From Marchantia polymorpha subsp. ruderalis (lineage: Eukaryota; Streptophyta; Marchantiopsida; Marchantiales; Marchantiaceae), in the NCBI GenBank assembly GCA_037833965.1, contig AP031352.1:23974501-24038500 (forward strand): a stretch of DNA of 64,000 bases. Direction: 5' to 3'. The notes below the pieces were generated by a model, which saw only the letters and a list, made by a program, of their open reading frames with translations, made no database searches and was not told where the DNA came from. Every line of letters begins with the position of its first letter. The first letter of the stretch is position 1. Below are positions 1 through 13,580 of this stretch, in pieces. A program made the translations under genes and the position numbers.

Positions 1-224
1 GTCGGCATGGAAAACATGGCGAGGCATTGTGATGAGGACAATCGATGCAGAGATCGGGGGGCCTGAGATGATAGCAGTTGGATATGCTCATCCGGGCGGC
101 AGAATTAACCTAATTAAGGAATAGTGAACAATCGACCCACAAGAAGGCAATTAAAGAAGCCGTTTACTTCACCAAATTAAAGGTAAGTTAACAACGACAT
201 GCAATTAATCAAGCTGCAAACTTG

Positions 225-490
225 TAAGGGGTAGGTAAACCGACATTACCTTTACGCTACCATCTACCTTACCCATTGGTTAACTTGACATGAAGTTGTC
301 AACTTAACATGTAATTACTTGGGTAAGGGTGTAAGTAAATCGGCATTACCTTTACTCTACCCTCTATCCTACTCAATGGTTTACTTCATTTGGAGCCGTC
401 AAGTTAACAGGTTATTACTCGGATAAGGGGGTAAGTAAACCGACATTACCTTTACTCTACCCTCTACTTCACTCATTCGTTATCTTTCTA
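225..490. repeat. Tandem repeat, ~100-bp unit, about 3 copies
   Basis: The motif TAAGGG, followed by a G/T-rich link, GTAAACCGACATTACC and a CTACCCTCTA-like stretch, starts at 225, 324 and 424, giving periods of 99 and 100 bp. Copies differ by scattered substitutions. A weaker partial copy may precede the first. The array is non-coding in all frames. Confidence 0.8.
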
Positions 491-1995
491 CCTTAAACTC
501 TAACTTTTACCTTCTACCCTTGAGTAAAAAGTATTTTACTTTACCTTGCAGAGGCCTAAGTTTTCCTAAGTTTTCATGAGTATAATCAGATTATGTTCTT
601 GTGAATGTAATCCACACCAACATGCTATTTACTTGAATGTTGGTATTTTGGTATGTGTGCTTGTGAATTTTATTTTTATCTTGTGTATCATCTCCATAAG
701 ATATTTCATATTTTGTTTATATTTATATTTTCAAATTTTGACATAATCAAATGATTATATTGGCTAGCATAATTTATGAATTACTATTTTATTATTTTTA
801 ATTCTAATATTAAAAAACATAAGAAAATTATAAATTGTATTTTCTATGTATATATATATATTTCATATAAGATTATATCAATAAATAAAATTATAACAAA
901 TAATTATGACCAATTTTTATTATAATAAAGTTGATGATTAGTATCTATCTTTAAAAAATGAAAATTTTTTCATATCTAAAGTCAAGCTTAAACAAATTTG
1001 AACTTAAATTTAAGAATAGATTTTTTTAAATTTATAATTTCCTAACATCAAAATATCATTATAATGCAGTTAGTTGCATATGCATATAAAATTAGTGTGT
1101 TGCTAAATAAAATATGACAATAATAAAACAAATCATGAGTATGAAATTTGAAAGTTTAAACAAAGAAAATCTAGACTTAGCAACTATAAAAACCAACTGT
1201 ATATATCAGAAAATAAAATATTTAAGATATACACAGTATTTTGATGGTATATGTTATCAAAAGCTACAATTGAAATATTTTCAAAATCGATTTCAACCAT
1301 AATCAATACATCATGTTGTAATTTACTAAGGTGTTTTAATATGAATCATATAATCATTGCATAATTTATGCTTTGAATTAAAACAGAAAAATAATATTTT
1401 TTCATTTTTTATCATTCAGTAAAAAAAAATCTTGGAATAAAATAATACTCTAATCATGTTTTACATTTTATATTGCTCTAAATGTGTTTTGTATTGTGAA
1501 AGATTCTATATATTTCTTATTCATTATGAGAGCTTGATTATAAAACTCATCATGCATCTAGTTTTTTTTCTAAATATATCAATCTTCATCTTCATTTTTC
1601 AAAAACATCTTGCATATATCAAGATGCATATGACTTTGATATTTTGTATAAAAAAATAATATGGTCATTTTGGATGTGATTTTTGCTTTGAAATTTTTTT
1701 ATAGAGCTTGTTTTTCTTTCAATCAACTTGTTTTGATATATCAAACATATTGAGTAACTATCAAATTATTGTTGTGGACATTGGTAGTGTTGGAAGGTAT
1801 CTCATGTTAGCTTCAACCTCAGTTATTGAAGTTGGTTAAACAACGAATATATAAAAGAGCTGACAAAAACTTTCTATAAAACACTGTTTAGAGTGTTTTA
1901 GTAAAGTCTAAGCTATTTCCATGGATGAAAACTGAAGGGATGAATAAAGTATATTTGATATTGTTTATGCTTGTGTGAATGCCATTAGGTGTTGA

Positions 1996-2022
1996 TGTGT
2001 GTGTGTGAGAGAGAGAGAGAGA
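1996..2022. repeat. (TG)n(GA)n microsatellite
   Basis: A compound dinucleotide run: TG repeats pass directly into GA repeats. It lies in AT-rich non-coding DNA. Confidence 0.85.
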
Positions 2023-2209
2023 CTGTGTTAATTTAATAAGTTTGATTTTTCTCTTGGCGAAAAACTAAAATAGTAGTTTTTTAAGATCTAGTTGGTATTC
2101 TCTAGTTTGTAGGAACTACTCTTAGTCTCTCAAGTATGTATGAGAGTGGTTGCAACTCTTTGTGACACAAACTTAGAGGTTTTTAGTAAAGCTTTTGTGT
2201 GAAAATGTG

Positions 2210-2261
2210 AACCCACACGAGAGATACAAGATTCATGAATCATGTATCTTTCGTGTGGGTT
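2210..2261. repeat. 19-bp-arm hairpin
   Basis: The left arm 2210-2228 and right arm 2243-2261 are reverse complements with one mismatch (AACCCACACGAGAGATACA against AACCCACACGAAAGATACA). The 14-nt loop contains the inner palindrome GATTCATGAATC. It could be an inverted-repeat relic of a mobile element. No adjacent coding sequence was recognised. Confidence 0.7.
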
Positions 2262-4167
2262 TTCTCTTAGTTTTGTGTGTGGAATTTGAGTTTAAAACCA
2301 ACGGTAGACTTTGTAGTCACACTTTATGTACTTGACATTGTTTGAGGAGTGATGATAGACCATCCAAAGGAACCATAATGAGTGAACTGGCCATCTCCAA
2401 GCGTCTTAGGAAATGCATATGTAGGGAGGAAAACTACTTCTTACTCTAGTTTTAAATAATATACAAATTCACTTTAACTTGTCATTTGAGAAATGCATAA
2501 GAATGCATAAAGTGCAACAAGGATATAAGTTTTTTGGGTTATTTGGAAATCTTTTAGATGATGTGAATCTACTTCTCTACATATGAAGACAGTCATTGTA
2601 CAAGAATCAAATCAAGTCATTGATTCTGAAGATCTCTTAGTATTTAGATCTTGTATAGTAGATCTTATGGTGATATACATTATATTTCTCATTATGATAG
2701 TATAGGGAACTATTACATCTTACCTTTTTAGTTTCATCCACGTACGAACGTCCTTATGCTTTGGTTTGATCCCTGCAAGACCTGATGGGGTTTTCTATAT
2801 AATTTCCACCCATGTACTATCATGTGGGGTATCATTAATTCTTTTGATTTTTGTTAAGGGTGACAATTAAATAGCAAAAAGGATGCGAATGCCCCATGCA
2901 TTTTTTGACATTGACAAAGCCAATAGGATTTAGAAACGGGAATCCGCCATATCGGATTCAGCCGACGCTAAAATCCAAACTAATGTTATCTCTTCTTCCA
3001 TTTAGTGTAAAAATAGTTGCAGAACCGACTATCATGGGTTCTAGATACATGTTCTTACTGGAAAAATACACGTATTACAGCCACGTCGCAGATCTTTCTT
3101 CGGAAGCTTCGTACATGAGCATGACGTTCCACATAACTGCATTTGGGAATCCTTGCTGTAGATGACAAAGGATGGCCATCACGTGAATCCAAGAGGACCA
3201 AGGACGGGAAGACCCCATCGAGAATCCAAGACGGAGTCCTTCTCGTGCAAAATGTTATTGTAAGTAATATAAGTATACATTAAATAATGTTTTTTAATGT
3301 ATATTTTTATTTATGTATAGTTTGATGGCGAGGCTAGAGAATCTTCATCGTCATATCGTTCGACAGGCTCGTTCTACTTTTGAAGGTAACACCCTCTTTG
3401 CAAAATTGGGATTGACATGCTCGCACGATGCACAAGTCATCAAGAGCACTGCAACATATCAGCCATTGACTTGACGTGGAATTTTGAGAACTAATTTAGA
3501 CAGAGTCGCATGGAATACAATACTCGCCTCGGTTCTTCAGCTCCATGAGATGGAGTTGAGGGTTGATCATCTTGACCATGCGGAAAATTACAGTATCATT
3601 ACATCAGCGCCGAGTATCAAATTAATCTTCAATGAGTAGTGCAAATGACATTTACCCAAATGCCGAAGAACTCATTGCACCCTAAAAGCTCACGTTCGAA
3701 TCTCAGAGAGGCACAATGCAACCCTCTAGAATTAGCACCGCATGCTCCACGAAAGCAGGGGTGAGTTCACGAATTTCGACCAATGGACATCGTTCGTTTA
3801 AATGCTCCGACTGTGTGCTGCTTGGTTCGTTCTAAGTGCGAGATTTGTGTATATTACTCTAGAATGTGACGACTGAGAATTGGTCAATTTGATCCGCCAT
3901 AGCTCTCCAAAGAAATGCGTTCGTGCCTGCCAGCCGTTATTACGTTTCAAATCGTAGACAACAGTGCCATTGATACGACCATGTCAGAATCCTGACGGAA
4001 CAAGGCCGCGAGCGAGAATATAGAATTGAATATCCGACTCTTGACTGCAACAGAGCACAGATTTGGATAGTGCAGTCCCGAGTATAGAAGTCTCACAAAC
4101 GACACGGTCAGATTCCGTGACTTGTGTGTCTATTGTTGTGATGCCGCATTGTAGCCTCGCCTGTTTC

Positions 4168-4176
4168 TATAAGTAG
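4168..4176 (+). promoter_or_regulatory. Putative TATA box of the FQR1-like gene
   Basis: CTATAAGTA lies about 155 bp upstream of the ATG at 4327. This spacing fits a plant TATA box with a 5' UTR of roughly 120 nt. Inferred from position and sequence only. Confidence 0.4.
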
Positions 4177-4326
4177 TGAATTCTTGTCCTGCAGTTCACA
4201 ACGCAGACAACGAGCTCGCCCACCTACTTACCTCTGGAGGCCGGCGGAGATAGAGAAGTCTGTTGTGCTTTCCTAATCAGCGAGCGAGTCACTCTCTCCC
4301 CACATCAACACTAGGCGCCCGGCAAG

Positions 4327-6019
4327 ATGGTGACTAAGGTGTACATTGTGTAAGTGGAATCTACTTTTCTTCCGGGCCTGTTACGAAGGACAGTCCTCTC
4401 GGACGCGTCGCTTATCCGATCTTGCTTAGGATGTTGGGAGTCTGGTCTGCGAGAGATTTTTGAACCTACTACAGATCTAGGTCAATATTGTTGTTTAATA
4501 AAGCTGACGATGTGGACCAGTAGTGGACATTCAGAAATGCAAATCGGGTTTGCTTCGATTAGTCGATTATCGCAAAGATGCGAAATTCAAATGTGGAGCA
4601 ACTTTTGTGGACCCGAGTCCTGGTAGCGTGATCAATTGTCTCTCATCGTGCTCCAAAATTTGCCATGGAATAGACGCCCTGCTGGATAGGACCGACGATA
4701 ACTGTTTTATTAAGCAGTTGATTGACTCTGCAATGTGAGGGCAGATACTATTCCATGTATGGCCATGTGGAAAAACTTGCCGAGGAGATTAAGAAGGGTG
4801 CCAATTCCGTTGAAGGAGTCGAAGCAACTATGTTTCAGGTCTGTTTTCAGCAGTTTTTTCCTTCGCGTTTTCAGCAATCCTTTCCATTTGGAGTGCACGA
4901 TTATGGAACAGATCATAGGCAAAAATCATTGAGGATCATTTGTTAAGGGACAATATGAACTGGTGCAGGTGCCCGAGACATTGAACGAGGAAGTTCTAGG
5001 CAAGACGGGTGCTCCACCAAAGTCTGACGTTCCGATCATCGAGTCTGCTCAATTGGCTGATGCGGACGGCCTGATCTTTGGATTCCCCACCCGCTATGGG
5101 ATGATGGCAGCTCAGTTCAAGGCATTCCTTGATTCCACAGGTGGCTTGTGGCGAACCCAGGCTCTCGCTGGCAAGCCAGCAGGCATTTTCTACTCTACTG
5201 GATCTCAAGGGGGCGGTCAAGAAACCACAGCGTGCGTATTTGCACTTATTCTGCATTAAACTGCGTTAATTGGGAAGGCATGCTGTCTTTGATATGAACC
5301 GGAAATGTACCATAATTCAGTTTTGCTCATATCGACATAAGTGGGTCGTTTTGGGTAGTCTAAACGAACTTAATTTTTTAAGGTTTCGTATAGTTTTAAT
5401 TCTTGTCGACTTTCAGTGATGGCTGTACCTTTCGTTTATTTTTTCCTCTTGTAAAGGATTAGCATGTTATCGTTTTCCAGCGAATTTGAGTGCTTCGCTG
5501 TCTCTTCAATCAGCACTTAGTTTCAGCTCGTCTTGACGCATTACCTTTTAGATTCTAGCTTTGTTCGTGTACCTTGTAAATAGGTGTCATTTTAGGTCCC
5601 CAGTCTGTCGGGCGGCAGTCAGGAATAGAAATTTCGTCCAAGGTTCCACGGCTTCTTTCTCATCCTCTGTAAACAATATGGGGCATACCATGGTTTGGTC
5701 TTGATAGACATGCGAATTTAAAATATTGTAGTTTAGCTTTCTATGTAAAACAGATTTTGAATGGATGTGAGTTCTGTTGTGCAGGTTGACCGCAATCACT
5801 CAGTTAACTCATCATGGTATGATTTTTGTGCCTATTGGTTACACCTTTGGTGCCGGCATGTTCGAACTGGAAGCCGTGAAGGGTGGATCCCCATATGGCG
5901 CTGGAACTTTCGCCGGAGATGGAACTAGACAACCATCAAAGCTTGAAATGGAGCAAGCTTTTCACCAGGGCAAGTACATCGCTGGCATCACCAAGAAGCT
6001 GAAGTCAGGGAGTATCTAA
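4327..6019 (+). CDS. FQR1: NAD(P)H:quinone oxidoreductase, FQR1/WrbA type (flavodoxin-like), four exons
   Basis: This gene encodes a soluble FMN enzyme that reduces quinones by two electrons using NAD(P)H; in plants the family protects against quinone redox cycling. The exons are 4327-4349, 4745-4838, 4969-5231 and 5785-6019, all bounded by GT/AG, giving 204 aa, the usual length for plant FQR1. The flavodoxin-like fold shows the phosphate-binding YYSMYGHV (residues 9-16), [10 protein letters not shown] (76-85) and [11 protein letters not shown] (113-123). The C-terminal [14 protein letters not shown] block is nearly invariant in plant homologues. The first exon is very short (MVTKVYIV, the last codon split), and the junction restores the family sequence IVYYSMYG. 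The frame is intact, with no missing motif. No signal peptide is seen, which fits a cytosolic or membrane-associated location. The gene stands alone, flanked by AT-rich DNA. Confidence 0.95.
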
Positions 6020-8238
6020 GTGATCTGTCGTTGCTCTTTTTCAGTGGGCATCATGCAGTGAGTGGTAGATATTGCAGGATGGTCAAGTCTCGGGGTTTAC
6101 TTTAGACTAAATAGCTTCGGAAAGATTCACCAACGACTTCAAACACCGCAGATTTTGACCACTCAGACATGTCACTCCCTGGAAGCCGACAAAGGTCTCT
6201 TCGACATGCGCTTTTACATACTGTCAGTATTATTTGATCAGCCGGTGAATTCTTGTTAACGTGCCATCAATTTGATAGAACAAAGTTCTTTCCTTGGTTA
6301 AATATATGTGCTTCTGCATCAGAGAAACTCGTCCAAGAATAGACCTATATTGTGAAATTTGTCCATAAATTGCCGTTAAATACGAATTGGGCTCGAAACA
6401 AGAGAACCTTGAAAGTGGTTAACTCACGAATGTGGATTTTTCAACGATGTTGTATTCGTAATATGTGAATGAAGGTCGATCAGCTAGTCCCATTTAGTGA
6501 TGTGAGCCATTCCTCGCTTTTGCGTATCGTGTAACACAGTTCTGAGATTGGAATGTAAATAGGGTTTCCAGGTGTTTATGTTCCAAGTTTCTTCACTTCC
6601 GAGAAGTTTGTTCTGTAGTGGAGTTTGCTGTCCTAGCTTTTCAATGTGTAGTTGGTAAATGATATGCAGCGGACTACTTACTGTTTTGTGTGTATGCATT
6701 GTCGTTATGGTAGAAGCTTTCATTGATTCTAGCATAAATACTTAGAAATGCCAAGAATTTGTTTAGAGACGCGGTTGTAGTCGTAAAGTTTATCACTCTA
6801 GCTTCTCTCCTCGAGTTCGCGCGAGTCGGGCTGCGCAAAACCATCAAGTTCAGCGGTAAGCAATTTATGAATGACGATTTTATCCAGTTTCAGAGGACCT
6901 AGAAGCTACATTTTAGTGTTATCTCGTGAAGAAGCTAACGCGCTATAAGTAACTCGGAACATAAACAGATACGAAATCAAATGAAGACTAGAATTTTCTC
7001 TACCGCGTCTAAGATGTATTTTGATGTAAACTCTATTACACGTGGTACATCACCAAGTGTCCAGTTATCGGATCAAGAATAGGGATGTGGAAGCACACAA
7101 AAGATAAAAATTTAGTCATTCTAGCACATTCTTTTGTATACCTATGAACGTATATTAGATGTATAATATACGTAAATAACAGTAATGTACGTCACTGCTG
7201 CGATATTTAGCAAATATACGTGTTATAGAGGACACGAAAGTATCTTCAATAAACTGTCGAGAAGATATTGCACAAATTTATATCACACAAATTTGCTATC
7301 CTCGCTGCAGTCGAGTATGAATGTACTTGCAATTGAATGTCAAGTGAACACACATCGATCAGACTGCAGCTTCTTCGTTGACGACAGAAAAGTCATGATC
7401 AAATTCACTCCCAGAAACAGATCGTTCGTTTCAATTGGAATGATGTTTGTCTAAACTTTGTAGCTATCAAGTATGGAAGTGGAAGGAATACATCCGTTCC
7501 ATACAATGTCATGCTAGTTACACTGACACTGATTCCGAAATATTGTGAATTATTCGAATGATCAATATGGAGAAAAGACGCAGCTATTCTCCATTACGAA
7601 GTAACGTGTACAACTGGAGAAGTACTACTGTAGTTTGTCAACTTCTCAAGTACAAGCTAGTTGGTAATGCGCGACATATATCTGACAAAACAATCAATCT
7701 TGTATCAAACATAGGATCAAGGCGTAATCAGAAATATGAGTAGGAAGACTTTACAAACATTAGAAGAAAAGGCATGGGATGAGAAATACTTTTGCTTTTG
7801 GTAAATAGAGTGCTAAAGAGAGCATAGTAGGAATTACACCATTCACATAACTAGTTCTCCGTGGGAAGATGCCAGCATTTATAGTAGATACAATAGTTGT
7901 AGCTCGTTCTGAACTCTGTTATATTTGCATTTCAAAGTTATAAAGTCAAGCTGCTGGTGTAGGTGAATTTAATGGTGTAATTTATGAAGTGATTTTTTGA
8001 AGATTATTTTTATGATGTACTTTGACTAGTACTAATACTTGAAATCTTAAAAGCTGGGTTGAAATATACGTTTTTTGAATAATATGATTATAAGTAAAGG
8101 TTGTATGTGAAGTTTGTAAAGGTAAATAAAATCTATTCAAAATTCAATTTGAATTGTATGATTGAAATTGGAAACAAGATAAACATGATACAACTAATAA
8201 ATTCAAGATTGATAAATCAACATTTATTTTGTTGTTGT

Positions 8239-8269
8239 TAGAATCATTTAATTTAATTAAATGATTCTA
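8239..8269. repeat. Perfect 15-bp-arm palindrome
   Basis: TAGAATCATTTAATT (8239-8253) and its exact reverse complement (8255-8269) are separated by one base. It is AT-rich and lies close to an AT microsatellite, so it may be a replication or recombination by-product and not a functional site. Confidence 0.8.
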
Positions 8270-8312
8270 TCAACATAGAATCATACATAGTTGATTCTAT
8301 AAACTTTGCACA

Positions 8313-8336
8313 ATATATATATATATATATATATAT
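8313..8336. repeat. (AT)n microsatellite
   Basis: An uninterrupted AT dinucleotide run in AT-rich non-coding DNA. Confidence 0.9.
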
Positions 8337-11300
8337 TATTTTTATTTGATCTGAAAATTCATATGATTATAAAAATTGCAAAAAAATGAAAAATTAGTAG
8401 TGTGTTCAGATCTTGGTATACTTGGTTACTTTAATTATGAATAATTAAACTAATTAGAGTTGGTTTAAAATTTCTTAAATACAAATTGGAGTTTTTTTTC
8501 AGTAAAGCATGATGTTTTTCTGTGTAAATAGCACAATATTATGAATCATGTAAAATTTTCCTTCTTGTTGTTTGTTTTTGCTATTTTTTGTTGTTGCTAC
8601 AAGCTATTGATATTAGAGCAAGCAAGTGTTACAATCTTCTAATTCGCTCAATTTGGCAGACATAACATTCATTTTGCTATTTTAAAAATTTCAACTAAGT
8701 TGAAATCTTTATTGGGTTTTGTAGAAAAATTTTGATCTGGATGAAATGTATCAATCTGTTAACATTAGATGCAAGGTAAGTAAAGTTTTTCTTATAATTT
8801 GAAATAAAAAATAAAATGATTGAAAAGTTAAAAGCCATGCGCAATTTTAAGAAAGATTGTTACGGATTGTTGGGCTTGAAATTTTTTTGATTAGAAGTTG
8901 GCAGTTGAATCAGGTTTAAAGTCATGAACATTAATGATATTTTCAAGTTGCTATTGATTGAGATTTCAGATTTTAAAGAAATAATTACTCTTACAGATTA
9001 TTGTAGTATCATTAAAAAATCTTTAGCATTTGATTTGAAGCTCAAATTGTTAAATGAAAAGATATTAAAAGTAAGATTGATACAACTATACAAGATTAAT
9101 TTTCTACTATTCATTAATCATGAGTGACTTAGCTTGTAATATGGTGTTATATAATATTTATGATATCATTGGATGAAACACATTGACATGTCTATATTGT
9201 ATTTAATTTTAAAAATAAAATTTTATATTAATTGATATATGCATTTTGATAGGAAATTGCGTGAATTTCAAAATGCATACTTTAGTATGTATGAGCAACA
9301 AATCAAACAAAGACATATGCAATTTGTTGTAGTTTACATACAATCAAAATCAAAGTCATTGTTAAACTTGTCAATGTCAATAGGTTGTAGTGTCTTGAGA
9401 GAGATTAAAACATTTCTTTTTCATGGATGTGATCAAATTTTGAATGTGAAAGTTACTTTTTAATAATTTTTTTTAATGATGTGTGATTGAAAGCTAAGTG
9501 CTACTACAGAGAAAAGAAAAAATCAATAAATGATGTGGTATGTAACACAATTAATTTTTTCAATCATCAGTTTGATTAAGATTGGAGATGATGAATTTTT
9601 TTTTAATGCTTTGAATAGTTGCAATTGAATGAATGCTGGTTTGAAGATTGTTCAATTTGTTAAATTTGCATGTATCATTGCAATATGATCACCAAATTAA
9701 CCTTTTCAAAAATAAAAAATAAAATAAAAAATTCAAATTATATTACTTACTTCATAAATTGAATAATCTTTATTCAAATATTTAATTATTGATAATAGTT
9801 TTCTGTTATTTTATAATTTATGTTATTTGATAACACAAATGTTTCGAATGTAGATCCAAATCTCTTATCATTCTTGTGTAACAATATATCATTCAACAAT
9901 AAAAACGTCAGTTTATTGGAAATGTGACAAAATTGACAAGTTTAAGGAATGTTGTAATGCAAATATTAAATCTATTATTCAAACTTTAGCCAATGTGACT
10001 CAAGAGTTCGATGCTCAAGAAAATACTTGCTCAATAATGTACTATAAAATCTGAATTAAGTCTTATATGTTTTATAAAAAAACTGTAATGATGTATGAAT
10101 TTTGAACACTGGTTATATTTATCACATTATTTACAAATTTCTATTATATTCAATCAATTTAAATGATTAAATTTTGAGTAAAATATCTTGATCTTGAAAA
10201 TGAAAATGTATTAAAATTCAAACATTTAGTAACTCACGTCAAATTCATACTATATCTTGTTTGAATGAGTACAAAAATAAAAAATGCCTTGAGGTGAAAA
10301 TAATCAATAATATTCCTTTGAGCAGATACAAACATAGAAGTTTTTATATGCTATAAGACAACTCCTGTGATAAAACGAAATTTCCTAAATATGGATTTGA
10401 AATTTTGTCTAAGTCCTACAAAAATTTTGAGGTGGTAATAATACTTATACATGATATCATTTTTAATATAGAAATTTTTTTTAAAGAGAGTTTTTTCACA
10501 CAAAAGTATGTAAACAATCAAAAAATAAATTTGAACATCAAATTTTTTCATGTTGTTAGCTTAAAAAAAACTGATCACACAATTAAAATTAAATTCGAAT
10601 TATTTAAATAACAAAAATCATCATCAAAAAATAAAAACATCATGTCTGAGAATGTCAAATATGAAATATTTCATATCAAAATCTAATAATTTCCACAAAC
10701 CTATTGATATCCAACAAGTTCATATTTCATTAATTATCAAATTTGAAAATACACTCAGCACAAATTTTTATCATGGTTGTTTTTAAACTTTTGATTCAAA
10801 TATTTTGAATCTAACATTTTTAAAAAGAATACAAATTTTCATATCAATTATTGAATTGATTTATGGAAACAAATTATTTTTCATCAGATGCTTGAATCTT
10901 GAAAAATTAAACAGTTTGAATTTAGACAGATGATGATTTAAAATTAGTTTTTTAAAGAATTCTACCAAAAACTAATAAATGTAATTCGATCAAGCACTCC
11001 GTGGATTACATGTATCGTTAACATATTTTGTTGAAGTGTATAGTATAGACGTGTTGGTGATGCATTAGTAAGAGAAAATTATCAAACAAATCGTGTTTTG
11101 TCAAATTTGTTGACTCTCATTGACAACATTATCATTGATTATGATGTTTACAAGATAATAATTTAGTTCAAGACTTTTGACATTTTTCCAATAAACCATT
11201 CCTTTACACTCTTTAAATTTATTTGATAATTTTGGATCTAATACTAACTCCAAACTTCTTTTCATCTTTGTTATAATGTAAATATGATCATCCAGAAGTC

Positions 11301-11580
11301 ATATTATATGATTCATCAACTAAAGAGAGTGATGTACATGATATCATATATTACTATTAGAAATTAGTCACAAAAGCATTTATCACTTCATTGTTGATAA
11401 TTGTTTGTTTATCTTCATGACACAACATTCATAGAGAGCTTTAATTTACTTCTCAGAGCTTAATATTACCAATATATATATATATATAAAATGAATATAT
11501 CCATTAGGGTTGAATGATTAAGGCTAACATAGCTGCTAGTGTGTGCTCCAATAGTCCACACCAAACAAGGTATAATAATC

Positions 11581-12045
11581 ATAAGACATAAGTACTTCCA
11601 AATATCAATATAATTCCTTGTCGTGGAATTGAAAACAAAACATTAATATATTTGAACTTTGTCACATCTAGTTTGATGATGAGCAATGCTGAAACACTTG
11701 TGCTTGCTTAAGATTGCATATAAATACAAACAATCATAAGACATAAGTAATTTCAAATATCATTATAGCTGCTTGTTGTGGAACTGAAAACAAAACATTA
11801 ATATATTTGAACTTTGTCACATTAAGGTTGGTGATGAGCAATGCTGGTACACTTGTGCTTGCTTAAGATTGAATATAAATACAAACAATTATAAGACATC
11901 AGTAATTTCAAATATCATTGTAACTTCTTGTCGTGGAATTGAAAACAAATTATGAATATATTAGAACTTTGTCACATTGAGGTTGATGATGAGCAATGCT
12001 TATACACTTGTGCTTGCTTAAGATTGAATATAAATATAAACACGG
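11581..12045. repeat. Tandem repeat, 155-bp unit, 3 copies
   Basis: Copies start at 11,581, 11,736 and 11,891 with ATAAGACAT(A/C), giving an exact 155-bp period twice. Shared blocks include a CTTGTCGTGGAATTGAAAAC-like stretch, TTTGAACTTTGTCACAT and ACTTGTGCTTGCTTAAGATTG. Copies differ mostly by substitutions, with few or no length changes. The array ends about 170 bp left of the Copia LTR and is non-coding. Confidence 0.9.
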
Positions 12046-12215
12046 TGAATTGGATTGGATGGTCTCAAATTTGTACTAGTATTCTAGCCACGCGCTTCAT
12101 TCTCTCAACTACGGTTAAGAACAAAAGCAATCCGTGTAGAGTTTAACAAGTAAGCGAATCTCTATAGACAGCTTTGTTGAAAGTTCAGATTTCCAGAGCG
12201 AAGGTTTATGAAGAC

Positions 12216-12391
12216 TGTTCAGACAAGATGGAAATTTTGTAGAGTTGGGTGATATTAACTCTACAAACACGCATAGATAACGTAAAATATCACAATCCTC
12301 CCATATAAATATGTGGTTGTAAGACACTCCGAGACGATCTTTTTCATTATCTTGATAACTTTGTTCTGTATTTCAGTCTTATTTTCACAAC
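12216..12391 (+). repeat. Left LTR of the Copia element
   Basis: It begins TGTTCAGACAAGATGG, matching the right LTR start (TGTTGAGACAAGATGG) at 17,674. It contains a TATA-like CATATAAATATG and ends near 12,391, just before TGTTATCAACAC, which resembles a tRNA-Met primer-binding site. It is shorter than the right-hand copies. Confidence 0.65.
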
Positions 12392-13580
12392 ATGTTATCA
12401 ACACTTTTGCTCATACCTTTCGTGACTCTTTGGTACTTGTGTATAGAGAAGTCTTTTTGTGCACAAAGAAGATTGATAGATTACATATGATGACATAAGC
12501 AAAATCCAAGGACAGTAGGATCATTTCGCTCTATTTCGACCCTTTAGCATCCGATGAGACAGATTTTTTAGATTGGCTCTTCAACATACAAAGGTATCTC
12601 TCTGCCAAAGAACTTATCTACACGTTGAAACCAAACTTGAGATTGAACCTACGCCAAAGTGGCAAACGCTGTTGGTATCTCGCCGGCATCTTGACCCGTC
12701 GTTACGGATGCAGTACATACATGAAGAGGATCTGGCAATACTATGGACAACGATCAAATCACGCCTCCACCATGAAGAAACGATTATTCTACCACAAACC
12801 CGGAGTGATTGGTTGAAACTCCGAGTCCTTGACTTCCCAAAGGACTCCGAGTCCTTTATAGTTATGATTCATGCACCGTATCGTTGCCCAGCTTCGCATA
12901 TGTGGCCAGAGCATCACCGACGCGGATATGATAGATAAGACATTTTCAACTTTTTCCCTCGTATGTGACATCTTATCGCAACAATATTGAAACACAAAAT
13001 TCACAAAACATGCTAATCTGATGCGTTACATGATGATCGCTGAAAAGCAACAACAACTTTTACTTAAGACAGACGAGACTTGACTTGCAAAAGAAATCCA
13101 CAATATGGAGGCATCAAACGACACCAAGATCAACTCAACTTTACAATCTAGAGGTACAAACCACGAATCTCATGTTTCAAATGCATCAAAACGCACGTCA
13201 TGAGGAAATTGGAGGCATAACACATTCAACAAGTATAGCGGTATGACAACAGACCCTCTCAATCTCACTTACAATTCCAGTCTCAATCACCGCAATCTCC
13301 GGAGATCAAAGGTAATTGTCGTAAGTGCGGTAGATATGATCATAGAGCACAAAATTGTCACGCTACCAAGTACATATGTGACATGTAGTAGGAACTTAAG
13401 TACTTGAAAGGGATGCGACGCATCTAGAGTTTCATATTGTAGATGCGTCGTCTCTTACATTAACGGAGTTAGATCTTGAAAATTATATGAAAGCGCGTCA
13501 TGTTATTGTCAACAAGGACAATATTGTTCTCCTTCATTGTGCATCCACCATTTTGATATTCAAAGACCATGCTTACTTTA

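Larger units (their letters stand above)
1..4100. other. AT-rich intergenic DNA without a recognised gene
   Basis: Most of this stretch is AT-rich, with many short A/T runs, and only short ORFs occur. It holds a ~100-bp tandem repeat near the left edge, a TG/GA microsatellite and a hairpin, each listed separately. From about 2.9 kb the base composition becomes more balanced. A possible intron (good GTAAGT donor near 3251, TAG acceptor near 3320) flanked by open frames hints at a decayed or unrecognised gene piece. No protein family was recognised. Confidence 0.5.
6020..11580. other. AT-rich intergenic DNA
   Basis: No gene was recognised here. The first ~1.7 kb, just after FQR1, has mixed composition and may include its 3' UTR. 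From about 7.8 kb the DNA is strongly AT-rich, with only short, low-complexity ORFs. It contains a perfect palindrome (8239-8269), an AT microsatellite (8313-8336) and a short AT run near 11,472. Confidence 0.5.

Noticed and set aside
3690-3720. GTTCGAATCTC, resembling a tRNA T-loop
   Set aside because: No matching acceptor, D or anticodon stems could be drawn around it.
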